Shown here piece after piece: positions 1 through 5,094 of a stretch of DNA of 7,276 bases. Each line of letters opens with the position of its first letter. Position 1 is the first letter of the stretch. The stretch is from NCBI GenBank assembly GCA_027023915.1, contig JALVUB010000167.1:1-7276 (forward strand), given 5' to 3'. The stretch is from Sedimenticola sp. Its GTDB lineage: Bacteria > Pseudomonadota > Gammaproteobacteria > Chromatiales > Chromatiaceae. Both the position numbers and the translations under genes were made by a program. The notes below the pieces were generated by a model that worked only from the letters and a program-made list of their open reading frames with translations, made no database searches and was not told the DNA's origin.

Positions 1-269
1 ATGTGCGGGTGGGCGTTGCGCTCGGCGGGGATGCCGTGGGTGGCCCAGCGGGTGTGGGCGATGCCCAGCCCGCCCTCCAGCGGCGCCTGGTCCAGCCGCT
101 CCTGGAGGGCGGCCACCTTGCCCACGGAACGGATGCGTTGCAATTTTCCCTGATGGTCGCGCACGGCAATGCCGGCCGAGTCGTAACCCCTGTATTCCAG
201 CCGCCGCAGCCCTTCCATCAGGATGGGCGCCACATTGCGCCCCGCAATGGCGCCGACAATGCCGCACAT
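1..269 (-). CDS. glmS: Glutamine--fructose-6-phosphate aminotransferase (isomerizing), N-terminal part, truncated by window edge
   Basis: GlmS makes glucosamine-6-phosphate from fructose-6-phosphate and glutamine in the cytoplasm. This is the first committed step of amino-sugar synthesis for the cell wall. Only the first 89 codons lie in the window; the E. coli enzyme is about 609 aa. The visible part belongs to the N-terminal glutamine amidotransferase (class II, Ntn hydrolase) domain. It begins MCGIVGA, so after Met removal Cys2 would be the N-terminal nucleophile. Next come RRLEYRGYDSAG (about residues 22-33) and GIAHTRWATHG (69-79), both hallmark GlmS motifs that include the glutamine-binding region. 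The ATG is fixed by the obligatory Met-Cys start and by a strong ribosome binding site inside the end of glmU. It starts 3 bases after the glmU stop, so translational coupling is likely. The sugar isomerase domains are not visible here. Confidence 0.97.
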   Translation of the reverse strand, partial: MCGIVGAIAGRNVAPILMEGLRRLEYRGYDSAGIAVRDHQGKLQRIRSVGKVAALQERLDQAPLEGGLGIAHTRWATHGIPAERNAHPH

Positions 270-272
270 GGA

Positions 273-1637
273 TCAGCCCTCCTCCTTCGTGGGCCGCGTC
301 CACCCGTCGATGGTCACCTGCCTGCCCCGCGCCAGGGTAAGCTTGTCAGCCGGCGCATCCCTGGTGATGACAGAGCCGGCGCCGATGGTGGCGCCATCGC
401 CCACGCTCACCGGCGCCACCAGGGCGGTGTTGGAACCGATGAATGCGTTGTCACCGATGAGGGTACGGTGTTTGTTGACGCCATCATAGTTGCAGGTGAT
501 GGTGCCGGCACCGATGTTGACATCGGCGCCCATGTCGGTATCGCCTATATAGCTGAGGTGGTTCACCTTGGAACCCAAACCAATGGTGGAGTTTTTGATC
601 TCCACGAAATTACCCACATGCGCGCCTCCCACCAGCTCAGCGCCGGGGCGGATGCGACTGAAGGGCCCGATGTGACAGCCGGAGCCGATGTGAGCGGAAT
701 CGATGACACAGTTTTCCAATATGGTGACATCATCTTCCACGGTGACATTGCGCAGCACCGTGTTGGCACCCACGCGCACATTGTCGCCCAGTACCACTTC
801 ACCCTCCAGGATTACATTTACATCCAGCTCCACGTCCATGCCGGCCTTCAGGGTTCCACGCAGGTCAAGGCGGGCCGGATCGCGCAGGGTCACCCCGTCA
901 GCCATGAGCGCCTCGGCCTGCCACTGCTGATAGACCCGCTCCAGGGCGGCAAGCTGGGCGCGGTCGTTGACCCCCTCGGCCTCCACCGCCTCTTCCGGCT
1001 GGGCCACGTGGACCGCCACCCCCTCGTGGACGGCCATGGCGATGATGTCGGTAAGATAGTACTCGCCCTGGGCGTTGTCGGGCGACAGCCGCTCCAGCCA
1101 GACCCGCAACCGCTCCAGGCCGACAAGCATGATGCCGGTGTTGATCTCGCGGATGGTCTTCTCCGCGTCGTCGGCGTCTTTTTCCTCGACGATGCGCAGC
1201 ACGTTGCCCGCTTCGTCCCGCACGATGCGTCCGTAACCGGTGGGATCAGCCAGCTCCACGGTCATCAGCCCCATGGCCGACTCGGTGGTGTCGATGAGCC
1301 GACGCAGGCTTGCCGCGCGGATCAGGGGCACGTCGCCATAGAGCACCAGCACCCTGTCCAGCCCCTCCAGCGCCGGCAGCGCCTGCCGCACCGCATGGCC
1401 GGTGCCGCGCTGCTCGGGCTGTTCCACCCAATTCAGCCGCTCGTCCCCGATGACACGGCGCACCTCGTCCCCGCCGTGGCCGTGAACCACCACCACCCGG
1501 TCGGGGGACAGCTCAAACGCGGTGTCGATAACATGCTGCAACAACGGCCGACCGGCAAGCTGGTGAAGCACCTTGGGCCGGCGCGATCTCATCCTTGTAC
1601 CCTGGCCGGCAGCCAGGATGACAACTCCCAGTTTCAT
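273..1637 (-). CDS. glmU: Bifunctional UDP-N-acetylglucosamine pyrophosphorylase / glucosamine-1-phosphate N-acetyltransferase
   Basis: GlmU catalyses the last two steps to UDP-GlcNAc: acetylation of glucosamine-1-phosphate with acetyl-CoA, then uridylyl transfer from UTP. It is a cytoplasmic trimer in the family. The 454 aa length is close to E. coli (456). The N-terminal uridylyltransferase domain (about 1-225) has LAAGQGTRM (8-16), PKVLH (21-25, with the conserved Lys22), LYGDVPLI (99-106, metal ligand Asp102) and EGVND (221-225, metal ligand Asn224). The C-terminal half (about 248-450) is a left-handed beta helix of hexapeptide repeats. It contains RPGAELVGGAHVGNFVE (330-346), GSKVNHLSYIGD with the catalytic-base candidate His360 (E. 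coli His363), and NIGAGTITCNYDG (374-386). The ATG is preceded by GGAGG at 1652-1648, 10 bases away. It lies 37 bases after the FKBP gene and 3 bases before glmS, so the three are probably one transcript. No key residue is missing. Confidence 0.98.
   Translation of the reverse strand: MKLGVVILAAGQGTRMRSRRPKVLHQLAGRPLLQHVIDTAFELSPDRVVVVHGHGGDEVRRVIGDERLNWVEQPEQRGTGHAVRQALPALEGLDRVLVLYGDVPLIRAASLRRLIDTTESAMGLMTVELADPTGYGRIVRDEAGNVLRIVEEKDADDAEKTIREINTGIMLVGLERLRVWLERLSPDNAQGEYYLTDIIAMAVHEGVAVHVAQPEEAVEAEGVNDRAQLAALERVYQQWQAEALMADGVTLRDPARLDLRGTLKAGMDVELDVNVILEGEVVLGDNVRVGANTVLRNVTVEDDVTILENCVIDSAHIGSGCHIGPFSRIRPGAELVGGAHVGNFVEIKNSTIGLGSKVNHLSYIGDTDMGADVNIGAGTITCNYDGVNKHRTLIGDNAFIGSNTALVAPVSVGDGATIGAGSVITRDAPADKLTLARGRQVTIDGWTRPTKEEG
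278..287 (-). promoter_or_regulatory. Strong Shine-Dalgarno for glmS embedded in the last codons of glmU
   Basis: The minus strand reads AAGGAGGAGG here, inside the codons for the final Lys-Glu-Glu of GlmU. The AGGAGG at 283-278 is 8 bases from the glmS ATG, which is good spacing. The site lies wholly in the upstream coding region, so glmS has no separate leader. Ribosomes finishing glmU would cover its initiation site, which favours coupled translation. Confidence 0.8.
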
Positions 1638-1674
1638 TAACGATTGGCCTCCAAGGAATCCCGAACCACTTGGG

Positions 1675-2178
1675 TCAATTGATGCTGGTGGAACCTCCCG
1701 GCATGGTCACCGCATGGATGCCGCTGGTGAGTTCCTCTCCCGGCTGGGCATCGCGCACATCGAGGATGTTTACCTTTACAGTCAGCGTCTTGCCCGCCAG
1801 AGGGTGGTTGCCATCCACGGTCACCTTGCCATCCTCGATTTTGGAAATGTAGAAGGTGCGTGTTTCGCCCGCTTCGTTCCGCATCTGCACCTCGGCGCCG
1901 ACGCGGCGAAACTGGGGTGGCACGTTTTCGATATCGTCGGTGAAGGTCAGGTTGGGATCATGCTCACCAAAAGTCTGCTCGGGCGAGAGGCTCACCTCCA
2001 CCGAATCGCCGGCGGACTTGCCCAGGATCGCCTTGTCCATGCCGCCGATCAGCTCGGTGTCCGAGCCGTAGACGAAACCCACCGGCAGGTCATGCTGCTC
2101 CACCACATTGCCTTCGTCATCACGAATACTGTAGGTGATGGTGACATACTTGCCGGGTTGTACTTTATCCTTACTCAT
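1675..2178 (-). CDS. FKBP-type peptidyl-prolyl cis-trans isomerase, SlyD/FkpB (SlpA) family
   Basis: A 167 aa cytoplasmic-type protein with no signal peptide or membrane segment. SlyD/FkpB proteins catalyse prolyl isomerisation and act as folding chaperones. The FKBP domain is split, as in that family: an N-terminal part (about 5-70, with Tyr16 and FVYG at 35-38), an inserted flap-like chaperone (IF) domain (about 72-118) starting after FGEHDPN (70-76), and a closing strand. The motif VDGNHPLAGKTL (121-132) is the diagnostic SlyD/FkpB signature. Two FKBP active-site positions look altered by eye: the usual Phe-Asp pair is Val26-Glu27, and the Pro of the ELIPGL-type loop is Gly (LIGGMD, 43-48). 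The C-terminus lacks the metal-binding His/Cys-rich tail of E. coli SlyD. The ATG has no clear Shine-Dalgarno, and an in-frame TAG lies four codons upstream, so this is the first possible ATG. I cannot separate slyD from fkpB by eye, so no symbol is given. Confidence 0.93.
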   Translation of the reverse strand: MSKDKVQPGKYVTITYSIRDDEGNVVEQHDLPVGFVYGSDTELIGGMDKAILGKSAGDSVEVSLSPEQTFGEHDPNLTFTDDIENVPPQFRRVGAEVQMRNEAGETRTFYISKIEDGKVTVDGNHPLAGKTLTVKVNILDVRDAQPGEELTSGIHAVTMPGGSTSIN

Positions 2179-2187
2179 GGCCAGGAG

Positions 2188-2217
2188 ATTCTACTCAAAA
2201 AGGAAAAACCCTGACAG
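2188..2217 (-). promoter_or_regulatory. Possible sigma-70-type promoter for the FKBP-glmU-glmS unit, overlapping the terminator
   Basis: On the minus strand TAGAAT (2193-2188) matches the -10 consensus at 5 of 6 positions. CTGTCA (2217-2212) matches the -35 consensus at 4 of 6, with an 18-base spacer. The -35 lies inside the 3' arm of the atp terminator and the spacer is its T tract. A start about 7 bases past the -10 would leave only 2 to 3 bases before the FKBP ATG, giving an almost leaderless mRNA. That fits the lack of a ribosome binding site. The T-rich spacer could produce such a match by chance, so this is a weak call. Confidence 0.3.
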
Positions 2218-2235
2218 CGGCAAGCCGCCAGGGTT
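2197..2235 (-). terminator. Intrinsic terminator of the atp operon
   Basis: Minus-strand RNA folds as a 7-bp outer stem, AACCCTG (2235-2229) with CAGGGTT (2213-2207). A 4-bp GCGG/CCGC inner stem closes a CTTG loop, and there is a 3-base bulge on the 3' side. The stem is followed by TTTCCTTTTT (2206-2197). It starts 28 bases after the atpC stop, the usual place for the end of the atp operon. The other strand has no T run after the stem, so it should act on leftward transcription only. The CC interruption in the T tract and the bulge suggest termination may be incomplete. Confidence 0.75.
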
Positions 2236-2246
2236 GAAAAACGGAC

Positions 2247-2264
2247 ATGGCCTCAACAGGCCAT
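2247..2264 (-). other. Perfect hairpin at the atpC stop codon
   Basis: The minus strand reads ATGGCCT-GTTG-AGGCCAT, a perfect 7-bp stem with a 4-base loop. Its first base is the last base of the atpC stop codon. A run of five T follows after GTCCG. This may be a weak first terminator in tandem with the one at 2197-2235, or an mRNA 3'-end stabiliser. The stem is exact, but its function is inferred. Confidence 0.5.
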
Positions 2265-2689
2265 CACTTCTTCATCTTGCGCAGCTTTTCGATGGTTTGC
2301 AGTTGGGCCACCGCCTCGGCCAGCTCGGCCTGCGCCTTGGCGATCTCCATTTCACTGCTTCGGTTGGCCAACGCCTCCTCGGCCCGCCGCTTCGCCTCCA
2401 GGGCGGCCGCCTCGTCGAGATCGGCCGCACGCACGCCGGTGTCGGCCATGATAGTGACGCGGAAGGGCTGCACCTCGATGATGCCGCCGGAGACGTAGAA
2501 ATGCTCCATGGGCTTGCCGCCGCCGGGATCGACGCGCACGTCACCGGGCTTGAGGCGGGTGACCAGCGGCGCGTGGCGCGGGGCGACGCCGATCTCGCCC
2601 ATCACCGCCGGCGCGTAGATCATCTCTCCCTGGCCGGAGTAGAGCTCGCCCTCGGCGCTGACGATGTCCACGTGTACGGTCATGGCCAT
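2264..2689 (-). CDS. atpC: F1Fo ATP synthase subunit epsilon
   Basis: Epsilon is part of the F1 central stalk. It binds gamma and the c-ring, and its C-terminal helices inhibit ATP hydrolysis in bacterial enzymes. The 141 aa length fits the family (E. coli 139). The N-terminal beta-sandwich (about 1-87) has SAEGELYSG (11-19), GEIGVAPRHAPL (31-42) and YVSGGIIEVQP (65-75). The C-terminal part (about 88-141) is a helical hairpin rich in Ala, Glu and Lys and ends in a basic tail. Two ATGs occur, at codons 1 and 3. GGAGG at 2703-2699 lies 9 bases from the first and 15 from the second, so the first is chosen. It follows atpD by 19 bases and is the last gene of the operon, ahead of the hairpins and terminator. 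Confidence 0.97.
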   Translation of the reverse strand: MAMTVHVDIVSAEGELYSGQGEMIYAPAVMGEIGVAPRHAPLVTRLKPGDVRVDPGGGKPMEHFYVSGGIIEVQPFRVTIMADTGVRAADLDEAAALEAKRRAEEALANRSSEMEIAKAQAELAEAVAQLQTIEKLRKMKK

Positions 2690-2708
2690 GGTGGCTTACC
2701 TCCCGGCC

Positions 2709-4082
2709 TCAGTTGCCGCTCTTGGCCAGCACGTCCTCGATGCCGCCGCACATGTAGAAGTCCTGCTCGGGGATGTGGTCGTACTCGCCCGCCACCAGCG
2801 CCTTGAAGGCGGCGATGGTGTCCTTCAGCGGCACATACTTGCCGGGCGCGCCGGTGAACACCTCGGCCACGAAGAAGGGCTGGGAGAGGAAGCGCTGGAT
2901 CTTGCGCGCGCGGGCCACGATGAGCTTGTCCTCTTCGGAAAGCTCATCCATGCCGAGGATGGCGATGATGTCCTTGAGCTCCTTGTAGCGCTGGAGCACC
3001 CCCTGCACCGCGCGCGCCGTCTCGTAGTGCTCGCTGCCAACAATGTTGGGGTCGAGAATCCGCGAGGTGGAGTCGAGGGGGTCCACCGCCGGATAGATGC
3101 CCAGCTCGGCGATCTGTCGCGAAAGCACCATGGTGGCGTCAAGGTGGGCGAAAGTGGTGGCGGGCGAGGGGTCGGTGAGGTCGTCCGCCGGCACGTAGAC
3201 CGCCTGGAAGGAGGTGATGGAACCGGTCTTGGTGGAAGTGATGCGCTCCTGCAGCACGCCCATCTCTTCCGCCAGGGTGGGCTGGTAACCCACCGCCGAG
3301 GGCATCCGGCCCAGCAGCGCCGAGACCTCGGTGCCGGCCAGGGTGTAGCGGTAGATGTTGTCGATGAACATGAGCACGTCGCGCCCTTCGTCACGGAAGT
3401 GCTCGGCGATGGTGAGGCCGGTGAGGGCCACCCGCAGGCGGTTGCCGGGGGGCTCGTTCATCTGGCCATAGACCAGGGCCACCTTGTCGAGCACGCCGCC
3501 TTCCTGCATCTCGTGATAGAAGTCGTTGCCCTCGCGGGTCCGCTCGCCCACGCCGGCGAACACCGAGTAGCCGGAGTGTTCCACGGCGATGTTGCGGATC
3601 AGCTCCATCAGGGCCACGGTCTTGCCCACGCCGGCGCCGCCGAAGAGGCCCACCTTGCCCCCCTTGGCGATGGGCATGATGAGATCGATCACCTTGATGC
3701 CGGTTTCGAGGATCTCCGTGGTGGCCGCCTGGTCCTCAAGCTTGGGCGCCTCGCGGTGGATGGGCATGCGGATCTCCGACTCCACCGGGCCCGCTTCGTC
3801 CACCGGGTTGCCGAGCACATCCATGACGCGGCCCAGGGTGGGTTCGCCCACAGGAACGCTGATGGGGGCGCCGGTATTGACCACCTCCAGGCCCCGCTTG
3901 AGACCATCGGTGGCGCCCATGGCGATGGTACGCACCACGCCGTCGCCAAGCTGCTGTTGCACCTCCAGAGTCAGATCCTCGGACTCGATCTTCAGCGCGT
4001 CATAGATCTTGGGCATCGAATCGCGCGGGAACTTCACGTCCACCACGGCACCGATGATTTCCACCACGTTACCCGTACTCAT
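2709..4082 (-). CDS. atpD: F1Fo ATP synthase subunit beta (catalytic)
   Basis: Beta carries the catalytic nucleotide sites of F1, three per complex, making ATP from ADP and phosphate as gamma rotates. It is 457 aa (E. coli 460). An N-terminal beta-barrel (about 1-77) is followed by the nucleotide-binding domain. That domain has the P-loop GGAGVGKT (148-155, Lys154), GERTREGNDF (179-188, with catalytic Glu180 equivalent to E. coli Glu181), the Walker B strand MFID (238-241), and the signature PAVDPLDSTS (331-340). The C-terminal helical domain has an exact DELSEED motif (379-385), the contact with gamma and epsilon. IYRYTLAGTEVSALLGRMPS (243-262) matches the E. coli form. The ATG is preceded by GAGGAT, with GAGG 8 bases away. 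The 124-base gap from atpG is the largest within the atp genes here. All expected catalytic residues are present. Confidence 0.99.
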   Translation of the reverse strand: MSTGNVVEIIGAVVDVKFPRDSMPKIYDALKIESEDLTLEVQQQLGDGVVRTIAMGATDGLKRGLEVVNTGAPISVPVGEPTLGRVMDVLGNPVDEAGPVESEIRMPIHREAPKLEDQAATTEILETGIKVIDLIMPIAKGGKVGLFGGAGVGKTVALMELIRNIAVEHSGYSVFAGVGERTREGNDFYHEMQEGGVLDKVALVYGQMNEPPGNRLRVALTGLTIAEHFRDEGRDVLMFIDNIYRYTLAGTEVSALLGRMPSAVGYQPTLAEEMGVLQERITSTKTGSITSFQAVYVPADDLTDPSPATTFAHLDATMVLSRQIAELGIYPAVDPLDSTSRILDPNIVGSEHYETARAVQGVLQRYKELKDIIAILGMDELSEEDKLIVARARKIQRFLSQPFFVAEVFTGAPGKYVPLKDTIAAFKALVAGEYDHIPEQDFYMCGGIEDVLAKSGN

Positions 4083-4113
4083 GTGCGGATCCTCTTCGTT
4101 TCCTGTCGTTCAC

Positions 4114-4130
4114 GCCGCCTGCTCGGCGGC
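4114..4130 (-). other. GC-rich hairpin in the atpG-atpD spacer
   Basis: Minus-strand RNA can form GCCGCC-GAGCA-GGCGGC, a perfect 6-bp GC stem with a 5-base loop, 31 bases upstream of the atpD start. There is no T tract after it, so it is not an intrinsic terminator. It could mark an RNA processing or stability element that sets beta subunit yield. The remaining 124 bases of the spacer (4083-4206) show no other clear element beyond the atpD ribosome binding site at 4094-4089. Confidence 0.45.
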
Positions 4131-4206
4131 AGGTACATAGCTTTTCAAATCTGATTCCCGCCCAGGCCGTAGGTGCGCCCCGGGCTTCGCCAACGCTGAT
4201 CCCGGT

Positions 4207-5076
4207 TCAAACCGCCGCGGCGCCGCTGACGATCTCCGAAATCTCCTGGGTAATGGCCGCCTGGCGCGCCTTGTTGTAAACCAGCTCCAGCTCGTCGATC
4301 AGGTTGCCGGCGTTGTCCGAGGCGGCTTTCATGGCCACCATGCGCGCCGACTGCTCGCAGGCACCGTTTTCCACCACCGCCTGATAGACCAGGGACTCGA
4401 TATAACGGGACATGAGGTCTTCCAGCACTTCCATTGCGTCCGGCTCGTAAATATAGTCCCAGTGGTGCCTGAGCTTTTCACCCTCCTCTTCATCCGGCTC
4501 CGGCAGGGGCACCAGCCGTTCCACCGTGGGGTCCTGGGTCATGGTATTGACGAACCTGTTATAGGCGATGCGAACCTCGTCAACGCTACCATCGAGATAG
4601 GCGTCCAGCATCACCTTAACCGTGCCGATGAGATCCTCTACCCGAGGCACATCCCCCAGATGGGTGGCCTGCGCCAGCACGTCGCCACCAACACGGCTGA
4701 AAAAGGCAACCGCCTTGTTGCCCACCAGACAGTACTTGATCTCCTTGCCTGACTCCTGGAGATCCTTCACCTCCTTCACCAGGGCACGGAAAAGGTTGTT
4801 GTTGAGCCCGCCGCACAATCCCCTGTCGGAGGAGACGATGATGTAGCCAACCGACTTCACCTCGCGCTTCTCCATGAAGGGATGACTGTGCTCCGGGTGG
4901 GCAAGAGAGAGATGGCTGATGACCTCGCGCATCTTGGTTGCGTAAGGGCGGGAAGCCAGCATGCGATCCTGCGCCTTGCGCATCTTGGCCGCGGCCACCA
5001 TCTCCATGGCACGCGTGATCTTCTGCGTGTTCTTGATGGAACCGATCTTGGAGCGAATCTCTTTGGCGCCTGCCAT
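4207..5076 (-). CDS. atpG: F1Fo ATP synthase subunit gamma
   Basis: Gamma is the central rotor shaft of F1, coupling c-ring rotation to conformational change in the beta subunits. It is 289 aa (E. coli 287). The N-terminal helix, KEIRSKIGSIKNTQKITRAM (5-24) followed by EMVAAAKMRKAQ (25-36), is half of the coiled-coil shaft. The central alpha/beta domain contains IIVSSDRGLCGGLN (79-92) and HLGDVP (139-144). The C-terminal helix carries RMVAMKAASDNAGNLIDEL (245-263) and the family signature ITQEISEIVSGAAA (275-288). A short acidic stretch (PEPDEEEGE, 192-200) is a surface loop. GGAG at 5088-5085 lies 8 bases from the ATG, and the gene starts 18 bases after atpA. Nothing is missing. Confidence 0.98.
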   Translation of the reverse strand: MAGAKEIRSKIGSIKNTQKITRAMEMVAAAKMRKAQDRMLASRPYATKMREVISHLSLAHPEHSHPFMEKREVKSVGYIIVSSDRGLCGGLNNNLFRALVKEVKDLQESGKEIKYCLVGNKAVAFFSRVGGDVLAQATHLGDVPRVEDLIGTVKVMLDAYLDGSVDEVRIAYNRFVNTMTQDPTVERLVPLPEPDEEEGEKLRHHWDYIYEPDAMEVLEDLMSRYIESLVYQAVVENGACEQSARMVAMKAASDNAGNLIDELELVYNKARQAAITQEISEIVSGAAAV

Positions 5077-5094
5077 GATGGAATCTCCGCTGCC

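Noticed and set aside
3..1640. 545-codon open frame on the plus strand opposite glmU and glmS
   Set aside because: It covers conserved glmU and glmS exactly in antisense and has the same shadow composition, with no recognisable domain.
1673..1678. TTGACC at the end of the FKBP gene as a -35 box for a separate glmU promoter
   Set aside because: It matches TTGACA at 5 of 6, but no -10-like hexamer lies 16 to 18 bases downstream, and the 37-base gap looks like a simple operon junction.
2176..2264. Shared TGGCCAT-type words at the atpC start, the atpC stop hairpin and the FKBP start as a repeat element
   Set aside because: Matches are only 6 to 9 bases of a GC-rich palindromic word around start codons, which is within chance, and there is no longer flanking similarity.
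2681..2689. Second ATG (codon 3) as the true atpC start
   Set aside because: The Shine-Dalgarno GGAGG is 9 bases from the first ATG but 15 from the second, so the first start is better supported.
4114..4130. atpG-atpD hairpin as a terminator splitting the atp operon
   Set aside because: There is no T tract after the stem, and splitting the F1 genes at this point would be biologically unlikely.
2664..4154. 496-codon open frame on the plus strand opposite atpD
   Set aside because: It is a shadow of atpD. The His/Gly/Leu-rich translation is a by-product of third-position GC in the real gene.
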